Assembly (NCBI GenBank): GCA_902546085.1
Contig: CACCIO010000006.1
Location: forward strand, 1-58,147
DNA: 58,147 bases
Reading direction: 5' to 3'
Source of the DNA: an uncultured Pelagibacteraceae bacterium
GTDB lineage: Bacteria; Pseudomonadota; Alphaproteobacteria; Pelagibacterales; Pelagibacteraceae
Made by a program: the position numbers and the translations under genes. This document shows, piece by piece, positions 35,082-43,319 of this stretch; the stretch's first letter is position 1, and every line of letters starts with the position of its first letter. The notes under the pieces were generated by a model that was not told where the DNA came from, made no database searches, and worked only from the letters and a program-made list of their open reading frames with translations.

Positions 35082-35262
35082 AAAAATTTCTTTTTAAAAA
35101 TATTTTAATTTAATCTTAAGGCCTCTTTAGACTAAAATAAATGGATTAACTACCACATTATTGACACAACTGGGGATTGTATAAGTTTCTTTTTTTGTTT
35201 TACTTCGGAGACAATTTGAATTTAAATATCCGGAATTTAATTAATTAAACATAGGGGAATAA

Positions 35263-36204
35263 ATGAAAAAAATACTAAGTTTTATTCTAGGATCTATTTT
35301 TGCACTTAACCTATCAATTTCAGTTGCTAATTCAGCTGCAAATGAAGTTAGAGTTGCATACTTTCTAGAATGGCCAAGTCCAAACCTAGAGGATATGATG
35401 AAGAAAAATTACTCAAAAGCTTTAGGAGTTCCAGTTAAGTGGACAAGCTTCAATACTGGTGTGGAAATGACAGAAGCCATGCTAGCAGGAGATATTGATA
35501 TTTCTTACTCACAAGGTTTAGTGCCTTTTATTAATGCTGTAAAATCTAATGCACCTATCAAACTGATTGATATTGCGATGGAATACGGAATGGGTGGAAC
35601 TACATGTGTTACATCAAATGCTTCTGGAATTACAAAAGCAAACGCTAGCGAATTAGAGGGTAAAAAAGTTGCAGTGCCTTTAGGTACTATGGCTGATTAT
35701 GTTTTTACTGCAAGTATGGAAATTGTTGGTGCCGATCCAAGCAAAATGACTGTTATTGATATGGTTCCAGAAGATGGAGCTGCAGCTTTAGTAAGTGGTG
35801 ATGTTGCAATGGCATGTTTATTTGGTGGTAATTCAATTGCAGCAGCTACAGAAGTTGGTTCTAGATTAATTTCAGTTGAAGAAGCTAGAGCTGGAGGTAT
35901 TCTAGGTATAGATATTACTTCTGTAACTAATAAGTTTATGAATGAAAATCCAGGTATGGTAAGGACTTTTGTTGAAGTTACTCATGAAGCCAATGCAAGA
36001 TATAATTCAGGTAAAAGCGATATGAATTCTATGTCTAAAGCATCTGCGATGGAAGTATCAAAAATGAAAGGTACTTTAGATGGATTTAAATTCTTAACTC
36101 CTGAAGAAACTAAAAAATCTATGGAGAGTGGTAATCTAGCTGGTTTCTTGGATGGAATGGGAACACCAAAAGGAAACGTAGATACAAGTTTCTTACCTTT
36201 ATAA
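35263..36204 (+). CDS. tauA: Taurine-type ABC transporter substrate-binding protein
   Basis: A 313-residue periplasmic receptor with signal peptide (MKKILSFILGSIFALNLSIS, cleavage near SVANSA). The NMT1/TauA fold is seen in EVRVAYFLEWPSPNLEDMM, the loop FNTGVEMTEAMLAGDIDISY and VAVPLGTMADYVFTASM. It binds taurine or a related sulfonate/amine for TauBC. Start is supported by AGGGGA before AATAAATG. A strong intrinsic terminator follows its stop, so tauBC would be read at a lower level. It is divergent from the aminotransferase across 181 bases, a likely shared control region in which I see no convincing operator. Confidence 0.9.
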   Translation: MKKILSFILGSIFALNLSISVANSAANEVRVAYFLEWPSPNLEDMMKKNYSKALGVPVKWTSFNTGVEMTEAMLAGDIDISYSQGLVPFINAVKSNAPIKLIDIAMEYGMGGTTCVTSNASGITKANASELEGKKVAVPLGTMADYVFTASMEIVGADPSKMTVIDMVPEDGAAALVSGDVAMACLFGGNSIAAATEVGSRLISVEEARAGGILGIDITSVTNKFMNENPGMVRTFVEVTHEANARYNSGKSDMNSMSKASAMEVSKMKGTLDGFKFLTPEETKKSMESGNLAGFLDGMGTPKGNVDTSFLPL

Positions 36205-36226
36205 ATTTAAAGGTTTAAAACTTTTT

Positions 36227-36265
36227 AAATAGGCACTAATTTAATAATTAGTGCCTATTTTTTTT
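36227..36265 (+). terminator. Intrinsic terminator/attenuator between tauA and tauB
   Basis: A perfect 15-bp inverted repeat (36227-36241 with 36246-36260, core TAGGCACTAATT/AATTAGTGCCTA) closes on a TAAT tetraloop and runs into T58-T65. It lies 23 bases past the tauA stop and 26 bases before tauB, so partial read-through would set the receptor-to-channel ratio. Confidence 0.85.
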
Positions 36266-36290
36266 AAAAAATTTCAAATATAAGGGCACT

Positions 36291-37088
36291 ATGAGTGATC
36301 TTGTTTCTCAAAATCTAAATATGATTTTTAAAACTCCAAAAGGAGAAACAGTTCATGCGCTTAAGGATGTAAGTTTTACTTTAAAAAAAGGGGAGTTGCT
36401 TACAGTTCTTGGTCCTTCTGGTTGTGGAAAAACAACTTTACTAAACATTACTGCCGGATTTTTAAGACCTACTTCAGGAAAAATTACATTAAACAATAAT
36501 GAAATTGATGGGCCTGGTGTTGAAAGAGGAATGGTATTTCAACAAGGTGCTTTGTTTGAATGGTTAACAGTAGCTGAGAATGTAAATTTCGGACTTAGGA
36601 TGAAAAAAGAAGATCCTGAAGTTACAGCTAATAAAGTTGAGGAATGGTTAGATATAGTTGGTTTGAAAGGATTTGGCAACACTCCTACTTATCAATTGTC
36701 AGGTGGTATGCAGCAAAGAGTTGCTCTTGCAAGATGTTTAATAAATAATCCTGATTTAATTTTAATGGACGAACCATTAGGGGCTTTAGATGCATTAACA
36801 AGAGAAAAAATGCAGTCATTAGTTTTAAAAATTTGGAAAGAAACGGGAAAAACTATTATTTTAATTACTCACTCCGTGGAGGAAGCTCTCTTACTTGGTG
36901 AAAGATTATATGTTATGGCACCAAGACCAGGAAGAATACATAAAGAATACAATCTTCCATTTGCAGAAATGGGTCTTACCCAAGATTTAAGAGAAATTAA
37001 AAGAAATAAAGAATTTTCATCTACTAGAGAAGAAATTTTATCCATGATCTGGAATATGGAAGAAGAAATAATGGGAAAAGATAATTAA
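36291..37088 (+). CDS. tauB: Taurine-type ABC transporter ATP-binding protein
   Basis: A 265-residue ABC ATPase. Walker A is GPSGCGKTT near residues 42-50, the signature is QLSGGMQQRVALARC, Walker B is LILMDEPLGALD, and the switch His is in ILITHSVEEALLLGERL. The nitrate/sulfonate/taurine subfamily is indicated by MVFQQGALFEWLTVAENV and REKMQSLVLKIWKETGK. It powers the TauAC importer. It abuts tauC, with A of its stop shared with the tauC start. Confidence 0.94.
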   Translation: MSDLVSQNLNMIFKTPKGETVHALKDVSFTLKKGELLTVLGPSGCGKTTLLNITAGFLRPTSGKITLNNNEIDGPGVERGMVFQQGALFEWLTVAENVNFGLRMKKEDPEVTANKVEEWLDIVGLKGFGNTPTYQLSGGMQQRVALARCLINNPDLILMDEPLGALDALTREKMQSLVLKIWKETGKTIILITHSVEEALLLGERLYVMAPRPGRIHKEYNLPFAEMGLTQDLREIKRNKEFSSTREEILSMIWNMEEEIMGKDN

Positions 37089-39013
37089 TGCTAACCCAAA
37101 TTGTAACAATACTAATTTTAGTATCTATTATTGGATGCATTCTTTATGGAAGAAGATTAATTAAAACTGAAAAAGTTGATGCTGTATTTGGTAATCCAGA
37201 AAGATCTAAAGGTGGAACGCACTGGGTAATTGTTGGTAGTAGTGCAATATTAATGCTGTGGCTTTATTATTCATGGGATATAGCAAGAGGTTTTTATCCA
37301 AAATCTGCAAACGAATTGTGTCAAGTTGCTAAAATAAACGAATCATTATTAGGTTTAAAATATCAATTTCCTATTGAAGAGAGAGAGTTCAAAAGTACAT
37401 CAATTATAAAAATTGAAAATAAAAATCTTATAAAGATTGCAAATGAAATAAAGGGATCTATGGATCTAAACGATCAACAAAAAACAATCCTTGTAAGCTA
37501 CATTGATAGAGCCTCTAAATTAATTCCATTGTTAACAAGTGAAGAATTAATAGAAATAGATACCAAAATAAAAATTCAAGAAATGACTGAGCAAATAAAG
37601 CAACTCAGTATTGATTTTCAAAAGAAAGATTATCCTTTTGAGACAGGTGCTCAAAAAATTGAAAGACAAAAACTTATTGATGAACAGGGTGGTTGGGGAA
37701 TTGTCACAATAGATTCTGGTAGTGGGTCAATAGAAAATACTATCGAGATACCAACTGCTCCTCAGACTAAAAAGGGGTTAAAATTTCATGCAGCGGCAAA
37801 AGAACTTAGTTTAATAAATGACAAGTTTTTTAAATTAAGAAATCACAATCCATTATTCAAAAGCGCAATAAAACAATTAAAGGATGATATTAAAGCTTAT
37901 AGAAAAAGTTTAGATGATAGTGGTGAGATAGCATCTGACTATGCAAAAAATATCGTTAAAATTGCAAGAAGAATAGAATTTGCAAGCATTTATCCTCCTA
38001 ATGCTTTAAATGAAATGCAAGAAGCCATCTTAGAATTTGATGAATTGCAAAACAAAGAACAGGGTGGATTAAGATTAATTGATATCCTTTTGTTTCCTTC
38101 AGGAACAATTGTAGCAAGTGGAGCAACTTGTTCTGAACAAGGTTCAGGTAGATGGCTACCTAAACCATCTGATACATTTAATAAATTTGTTGAACTATCA
38201 AAACCAAGTGTTGGATACAAAAATGTTCCTCTTTTATGGATTGAAATGGTTGATGTCAGTAAAATGATAGGATTCATTTTACCAGATTGGATAGCAGATA
38301 TATTACCTGGCGAATATCCAGTTCATACAAAAGATGGAATTGTAAAAGAAAACTTTAAAAGTAATGTTTTAAAATTTGCAACAGGTGACTTTAAATTACT
38401 GAAAGTTCCCGTTCCATACGGACATATCTGGGACTCTTTTATGAGGGTGTTTTTAGGATTAGTGTTTGGAATTATTATTGGTGTTCCATTGGGGTTATTT
38501 ATGGGTCTAAATAGATTTGCCAAAGGTTTTTTTGATCCACTGATTGAACTTTACAGACCAGTTCCTCCCCTTGCATGGGCACCTTTAATTATTTCTGTAC
38601 TTGGAATTGATAACTCTGGAAAAGTGTTTTTATTATTTATGGTCTCGTTATCTATTATGATTATTTCTGCCAGAGCTGGTGCATCAGGAACTCAACTCTC
38701 AAAAATACATGCAGCTCACTCTTTAGGGGCTACTAAAAAACAAATTTTAAGACATGTAATTTTCCCGAATTCACTTCCTGAAATTCTTACAGGAATTAGA
38801 GTTGCGGTTGGTATGTGTTGGGGAACGCTTGTTGCTGCAGAGTTTTTAGCAGGTACAACAGGTATTGGTTTTGTTGAAAACGTTGCTAAAAAGTACTTCC
38901 AGTGGGAAGTTATTTGGATAACGATAATTATTATGGGTTTACTGGGTCTTTTGTTTGATATTACTTTAAGAAAAATAATAGACAAAACTATACCTTGGCG
39001 TGGGAAAGGTTAA
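37088..39013 (+). CDS. tauC: Taurine-type ABC permease with large N-terminal extension
   Basis: A 641-residue permease, more than twice the usual 250-280. The last 200 residues are a normal TauC/SsuC domain with VFLGLVFGIIIGVPLGLFMG, LYRPVPPLAWAPLIIS and the EAA-type loop HAAHSLGATKKQILRHVIFP. The N-terminus has two membrane helices (about 3-22 and 47-64) followed by roughly 370 residues that are mostly soluble, Lys/Glu-rich and helical (for example IDTKIKIQEMTEQIKQLSID), ending in a Gly-rich FPSGTIVASGATCSEQGSG part. This extra domain probably lies in the periplasm and could contact TauA. No frameshift is seen, so it is one intact fusion. Confidence 0.9.
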   Translation: MLTQIVTILILVSIIGCILYGRRLIKTEKVDAVFGNPERSKGGTHWVIVGSSAILMLWLYYSWDIARGFYPKSANELCQVAKINESLLGLKYQFPIEEREFKSTSIIKIENKNLIKIANEIKGSMDLNDQQKTILVSYIDRASKLIPLLTSEELIEIDTKIKIQEMTEQIKQLSIDFQKKDYPFETGAQKIERQKLIDEQGGWGIVTIDSGSGSIENTIEIPTAPQTKKGLKFHAAAKELSLINDKFFKLRNHNPLFKSAIKQLKDDIKAYRKSLDDSGEIASDYAKNIVKIARRIEFASIYPPNALNEMQEAILEFDELQNKEQGGLRLIDILLFPSGTIVASGATCSEQGSGRWLPKPSDTFNKFVELSKPSVGYKNVPLLWIEMVDVSKMIGFILPDWIADILPGEYPVHTKDGIVKENFKSNVLKFATGDFKLLKVPVPYGHIWDSFMRVFLGLVFGIIIGVPLGLFMGLNRFAKGFFDPLIELYRPVPPLAWAPLIISVLGIDNSGKVFLLFMVSLSIMIISARAGASGTQLSKIHAAHSLGATKKQILRHVIFPNSLPEILTGIRVAVGMCWGTLVAAEFLAGTTGIGFVENVAKKYFQWEVIWITIIIMGLLGLLFDITLRKIIDKTIPWRGKG

Positions 39014-39014
39014 G

Positions 39015-39899
39015 TTAGGTATCGTATCTTACTCTATAACTAGATTTTCTTAAAGTTGCTGATGCAATAATTCCTTTTAATTCATTTAAAGCTAATAAAC
39101 GTTTTTGGTAACTATTTTTTTTTGTAAATATAATTAAATTCAAAAAATAACAAATCAAAGCTCTTCTTAAGTTTGGAAAAGTTTTTTTTAAAGCATAGAA
39201 ATAATTATAATGTTTTTTAAAATAATAAAATTTTGACCAATTATAATGCCAACATCTTGATAATTGTGCTTCAAAATCAAATTTTTTTTCATGAGATTGT
39301 CCTCCATAATGCTCAAAAGTTAGCTCTTCACAAACAAACAATTTAATATTTTTATCAATCAATCTTTTTGATAAATCCATAGTCTCAAAATAAATAAAAA
39401 AATTTTCATCAAAATTTTCATTTTTAATTTTATGCTTATTAATTAAAATAGTCCCATCAATAAAATCAACTTCTTTTAAAACATAATTTTTTCTTTGAGT
39501 ATTAATTATTTGTTTAGGTCCTTTATCTTTCCATATATAAAAATTTGAATGTATAGATCTGTCTTTATAAGCAGGAGTTAACATCCCAAAATCTTTAAAA
39601 TTTAGAGTTATCTCTTCCAGTGAATGAAGTAGTTCATTTGATATATCTATATCTGCAGGATTAAGAAATACAAAAGGTGTATCTGCAAGTTTTATTCCAA
39701 GGTTCATACCTTTTGAAAATCCTAAATTTTCTTTACATATTTCAACATGAACATTTTCATATTTGCTCTCGATTTCAAATTTTAGATCTTCATCAGATGA
39801 ATTTTCTATCACGATAATTTTATATTTTTTATCAACAGTTTTTAAAATCCGTCTTATATGGTGTGCACTATGAAAAGATAAAAATACTAAAGTAATCAT
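39015..39899 (-). CDS. Glycosyltransferase family 2
   Basis: A 294-residue GT-A enzyme with TLVFLSFHSAHHIRRIL, KIIVIENSSDEDL, NLGFSKGMNLGIKL and VFLNPADIDISNEL as the donor-site acidic motif. It is a paralogue of the GT2 at 24064 through the shared C-terminal LSR.WH..WSKFY block. It starts 52 bases from the divergent epimerase gene at 39952, mirroring the other paralogue next to rmlB. It converges with tauC one base from its stop. The sugar donor is unknown; a deoxy sugar made by the neighbouring enzymes is a fair guess. Confidence 0.88.
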   Translation of the reverse strand: MITLVFLSFHSAHHIRRILKTVDKKYKIIVIENSSDEDLKFEIESKYENVHVEICKENLGFSKGMNLGIKLADTPFVFLNPADIDISNELLHSLEEITLNFKDFGMLTPAYKDRSIHSNFYIWKDKGPKQIINTQRKNYVLKEVDFIDGTILINKHKIKNENFDENFFIYFETMDLSKRLIDKNIKLFVCEELTFEHYGGQSHEKKFDFEAQLSRCWHYNWSKFYYFKKHYNYFYALKKTFPNLRRALICYFLNLIIFTKKNSYQKRLLALNELKGIIASATLRKSSYRVRYDT

Positions 39900-39951
39900 T
39901 TAAATTCTTTGTAAAATAATTCTATTTAAAATATATAATCAGAAAAAGATA

Positions 39952-40974
39952 ATGAAAATTTTAATTACAGGTGGGTGTGGTTTTGTAGGCAGTAATTTGG
40001 CTTTATTCCTAAAAAAAAAAGGATTTACAGTACACACGCTTGATAACCTGACAAGAAAAGGTTCAAAGTACAATTCTAATCTTTTAAAAAAACAAAAAAT
40101 CAAAAATTATAAAATTAATATTTCAAATATTAAAAAAATTAAAAGTTTGCCAAAATATGATTTAATTTTAGATTGTTGTGCAGAGGCAGCTGTTGAAATT
40201 TCTAAGAACGATTTTGATAAAGTAATTAATACAAATTTGATCGGAACAATTAATATCTTAAAAAAAAGCAAAAATGATAAATCAAAAATAATCTTTATTT
40301 CAAGTAGTAGAATTTATCCATTAGAGGAAATGAACAAAATTATAAAGAATAAAAATCTTAAATCTAAAATTAAGATTAGTAAAATGTTCAGTGAAAAAGA
40401 CAAAATCATTGGACCAAAAACAATTTACGGTCTAACAAAGCTGTGTTCTGAAATGCTAATTGAAGAATTCTCTTATGCATATCAATTAAAATATTTGATA
40501 AATCGTTGTGGCGTAATATCTGGACCTCTTCAATTTGGTAAACAAGATCAAGGTTTTGTAAGTTTATGGATTTGGAGACATCTTAATAAAAAAAAACTAA
40601 GTTATATTGGTTATGGTGGATATGGAAATCAGATAAGAGATGTTTTGCATATAGATGATTTGAGTGAGTTAATTTTACTACAAATAAAAAATATAAACAA
40701 AATAAATAATAAACTATTTACTGTTGGTGGTTCTAAAACTAGTTACACCTCTTTAAGTCAGCTTACAAAATTATGTCAAAAAATAACTGGTAATAAAATT
40801 AAAATGGGAAAAGTTAGCAAAACATCGTCATATGATATCCCTTATTATTTAAGTGACAATACACACGTTTCTAATACATATAGATGGAAACCCAAAAGAA
40901 ATATAAATCAAGTTGTTATGGATACTTTTTTGTGGTTAAAAAAAAATAAACCAATAATTAAAAAATATTTCTAA
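39952..40974 (+). CDS. NAD-dependent epimerase/dehydratase (CDP-tyvelose 2-epimerase-like)
   Basis: A 340-residue extended short-chain dehydrogenase. The opening ILITGGCGFVGSNLALFLKK then LDNLTRKGSKYN is that of the CDP-paratose/tyvelose 2-epimerase (RfbE/Tyv) group, and the catalytic YGLTKLCSEML (YxxxK) is intact. Later DQGFVSLWIWRHL, GYGNQIRDVLHIDDL and FTVGGSKTSYTSL fit the same group. It likely changes the stereochemistry of a nucleotide-linked deoxy sugar for a surface glycan. One base is shared with the following epimerase. Confidence 0.85.
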   Translation: MKILITGGCGFVGSNLALFLKKKGFTVHTLDNLTRKGSKYNSNLLKKQKIKNYKINISNIKKIKSLPKYDLILDCCAEAAVEISKNDFDKVINTNLIGTINILKKSKNDKSKIIFISSSRIYPLEEMNKIIKNKNLKSKIKISKMFSEKDKIIGPKTIYGLTKLCSEMLIEEFSYAYQLKYLINRCGVISGPLQFGKQDQGFVSLWIWRHLNKKKLSYIGYGGYGNQIRDVLHIDDLSELILLQIKNINKINNKLFTVGGSKTSYTSLSQLTKLCQKITGNKIKMGKVSKTSSYDIPYYLSDNTHVSNTYRWKPKRNINQVVMDTFLWLKKNKPIIKKYF

Positions 40975-42023
40975 TGTCTTTAGCAATAATTACAGGCTCA
41001 ACTGGACTAGTAGGTTCAGAGTCTGTAAATTTTTTTCATGATAAAGGTTTTGATGTAATAGGCATAGACAACAATTTAAGAAAGTTTTTCTTTGGTGATT
41101 CAGGATCTACTAATTGGATTAAATCTAAACTTTTAAAGAGAAACAAAAGATTTAAAAATTATAGTATTGATATAAGAAACCACAACGCCTTAGATAAAAT
41201 TTTTAAAAAATATTCAAAAAGTATATCAATTATAATTCATTGTGCAGCCCAACCCTCTCATGACTATGGTAAAAATTTTCCATTTTTAGATTTTAATATA
41301 AACGCTACTGGAACTCTTAATTTACTTGAGCTCACTAAAAAATATTGTTCTAATTCTCCATTTATTTTCATGTCGACAAATAAGGTATATGGGGATAACC
41401 CTAATAAACTTAAACTATTTGAAAAAAAAACTAGATGGGAGTTAAAAAAGAATGACAAAAATTTTAGAGGTATTAAAGAAAATTTTCCTATAGATAATGC
41501 AATTCATAGTTTTTTTGGTGTCTCAAAAACTTATGCTGATCTTATTGTGCAAGAATATGGTAAGAATGTTGGTTTAAAAACTGTTTGTTTTCGAGGTGGC
41601 TGTATAACTGGTCCAAATCATAGTGGGGCTAGTTTACATGGTTTTTTGTCCTTTTTAGTAAGATCCAGTCTAGAAAAAAAACAATATAACTTAATTGGTT
41701 ACAAAGGAAAACAAGTAAGAGACAATTTACATAGCAATGATTTAGTAAATTGTTTCTGGCAATTTTATAAAAAACCCACCTATGGTGAAATTTATAATAT
41801 TGGTGGAGGAAGATTTTCTAATTGTTCTATCATAGAAGCACTAAATTATGTTGAAGATTTTACAAAAATAAAAATAAAAAGAAAAATTTTTAAAAATTCG
41901 AGAGTAGGAGATCATATATGGTATATTTCTGATATCTCAAAATTTAAAAAACATTATCCAAAATGGAAACAAAAATATAATACGAAGAAAATAATAGAGG
42001 AATTAATTGAATATCAAAAATAA
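40974..42023 (+). CDS. NAD-dependent epimerase (CDP-tyvelose epimerase-like, Tyr-to-Phe active site)
   Basis: A 349-residue relative of the preceding enzyme: IITGSTGLVGSESVNFFHDKG, FIFMSTNKVYGDN, and TVCFRGGCITGPNHSGASLHG with GYKGKQVRDNLHSNDL. At the usual YxxxK the sequence is SFFGVSKTYADLI, so the catalytic Tyr is replaced by Phe. I recall this FGVSK form from a subgroup of tyvelose-epimerase-like proteins, so it may be a family trait rather than decay, but classical SDR acid-base chemistry would need another residue. It is linked to both neighbours by overlapping ends. Confidence 0.8.
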   Translation: MSLAIITGSTGLVGSESVNFFHDKGFDVIGIDNNLRKFFFGDSGSTNWIKSKLLKRNKRFKNYSIDIRNHNALDKIFKKYSKSISIIIHCAAQPSHDYGKNFPFLDFNINATGTLNLLELTKKYCSNSPFIFMSTNKVYGDNPNKLKLFEKKTRWELKKNDKNFRGIKENFPIDNAIHSFFGVSKTYADLIVQEYGKNVGLKTVCFRGGCITGPNHSGASLHGFLSFLVRSSLEKKQYNLIGYKGKQVRDNLHSNDLVNCFWQFYKKPTYGEIYNIGGGRFSNCSIIEALNYVEDFTKIKIKRKIFKNSRVGDHIWYISDISKFKKHYPKWKQKYNTKKIIEELIEYQK

Positions 42024-43017
42024 AATATTGTATCAAAAAGTTTTTAAGATTTTTAAAAAATACAAGCTAAGCTCAAAACATGCAATAATATCTACGGATG
42101 CGTTAATTAATGCAGAATTAGTTGGGGCTTATGGTCATGGTTTATCAAGACTAAAAATGTATTGTGATCGAATTTCTAAAAAAGTAATTAATCCAAACCC
42201 AAAAATAAAAATTAAAAAAATTTCTCCTTCAATTTCTCATATTGATGCAAATAATAGTATTGGATTCGTTGCAGCTGATCTAGGAATTAAAACTGTAATT
42301 AAGCATGCACAAAAAACTGGAATTGGAATGGTAGCGGTGAAAAACAGTGGTCACTATGGATTATCTGGTTATTATGCTGAACAAGCAGTAAAGAAAAATT
42401 TAATAACGATGATCTTTACAAATGCTCCACCTGCTGTGGCTCCGCATGGTGCATTAAAATCTTTATTTGGAACAAACCCAATTTGTTTTGGTTCCCCTAC
42501 CGGTTCCAAAATTCCATTTATTTTAGATACATCAATCTCGGTAATTAATAGAGGAAAGATTAGAGTTGCAGCAAGAAAAAACCAATCAATTCCTACGGGA
42601 GTTGCATTAGATAAATTTGGTAAACCAACTACAGATGCAAAAAAAGCTTTAGCTGGTGTACAATTACCAATTGCAGGTTTTAGAGGTTCAGGACTTGCTT
42701 GGATGGTAGATATATTAAGTGGAGTTTTGACTGGAGGAAATCATGCAGGAAAAGTAAAAGATCCATTTGATGATTTTTCTGGTCCACAAAATATTGGACA
42801 TTTATTTATTGCTTTTAAAGCAAATTTATTTCAAAAAAATTACAACCAAAGAATTAAAAATAATATTAATATAATAAAAAAACTTCCAAAGATTAAAGGA
42901 TTTAAAGAAATAATGTATCCAGGCCAAAATAAATTTAACCGTTATAAAAATAACTCAAAAAAAGAAATTTCTATACCGGATATAATAAAGAAAGATTTAG
43001 AAACTTTAATAAGTTAG
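42007..43017 (+). CDS. Malate/L-lactate/sulfolactate dehydrogenase family (Ldh_2) oxidoreductase
   Basis: A 336-residue protein of the Ldh_2 (YlbC/AllD/ComC) family. Indicators are SRLKMYCDRISKKVINPN, the catalytic region VAVKNSGHYGLSGYYAEQA, NAPPAVAPHGALKSLFGTNP and TGVALDKFGKPTTDAKKAL. Start is TTG 42007, inside the upstream gene, since no ATG precedes the family N-terminus. Family members oxidise malate, lactate, ureidoglycolate or (R)-sulfolactate. Operon position with two sugar epimerases suggests a sugar-acid substrate, while the nearby taurine and HpsN-like genes make sulfolactate a second option. In the C-terminal signature, FRGSGLAWMVDIL has Arg in place of the usual Lys. Confidence 0.85.
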   Translation: MNIKNKILYQKVFKIFKKYKLSSKHAIISTDALINAELVGAYGHGLSRLKMYCDRISKKVINPNPKIKIKKISPSISHIDANNSIGFVAADLGIKTVIKHAQKTGIGMVAVKNSGHYGLSGYYAEQAVKKNLITMIFTNAPPAVAPHGALKSLFGTNPICFGSPTGSKIPFILDTSISVINRGKIRVAARKNQSIPTGVALDKFGKPTTDAKKALAGVQLPIAGFRGSGLAWMVDILSGVLTGGNHAGKVKDPFDDFSGPQNIGHLFIAFKANLFQKNYNQRIKNNINIIKKLPKIKGFKEIMYPGQNKFNRYKNNSKKEISIPDIIKKDLETLIS

Positions 43018-43203
43018 CATCGTTAGAGCACCTAAAGAAACGATAATAGATGATAAAATTATTGTTCGTTTAACTTTTTCCTTCTTCCTTTCTTCAAGAA
43101 GTCTTTGCTTTAGAACATCCACGTTTACTCTTTTTGGAGTTTCAACGTGTTGAGAAGGGGTCTCTATAACTACGGATGTTCTATTTAAGCTTTCTGTACT
43201 CAT
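43006..43203 (-). CDS. Small tail-anchored membrane protein (paralogue of the 29901 gene)
   Basis: A 65-residue protein from ATG 43203 (MSTESLNRTSVV); a further in-frame ATG at 43233 would add ten AT-rich, less convincing residues. It has a C-terminal hydrophobic helix (TIILSSIIVSLGALTMLTY) after a basic amphipathic segment NVDVLKQRLLEERKKEKVKR that matches the small protein at 29901. Function is unknown. Its end overlaps the Ldh_2 gene by 12 bases, and it is divergent from the double winged-helix regulator. Confidence 0.65.
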   Translation of the reverse strand: MSTESLNRTSVVIETPSQHVETPKRVNVDVLKQRLLEERKKEKVKRTIILSSIIVSLGALTMLTY

Positions 43204-43274
43204 GTTTTGTTTATAAATTTTAATTTTAATCATTATTAGTTGAATTTTTACATACTAGGGTTGTCCAAAATGGG

Positions 43275-43303
43275 TTGACTCTAATATTGCTTTTGTTCAT
43301 ATT
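43275..43303 (+). promoter_or_regulatory. Promoter of the winged-helix regulator
   Basis: TTGACT (43275-43280) and CATATT (43298-43303) are 17 bases apart and 16 bases before ATG 43320. The direct repeat GGGTTG at 43259-43264 and 43273-43278 overlaps the -35 box and could be an autoregulatory site. Confidence 0.5.
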
Positions 43304-43319
43304 GGGTTTTTTTTTAAAT

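Noticed and set aside
35161-35185. TTGACA and TATAAG upstream of tauA as a promoter
   Set aside because: The boxes are only 13 bases apart, too close for a normal sigma-70 promoter; other pairs may serve, so no promoter was called.
35082-35262. Riboswitch in the 181-base region between the aminotransferase and tauA
   Set aside because: I could find no stable multi-stem fold or known riboswitch core there, only short AT-rich repeats; it is probably just the divergent promoter region.
43275-43319. Upstream TTG start of the winged-helix regulator giving a hydrophobic N-terminus
   Set aside because: The extra 15 residues are encoded by the -35/-10 region and a T-run and look like noncoding sequence; ATG 43320 gives a natural soluble protein.
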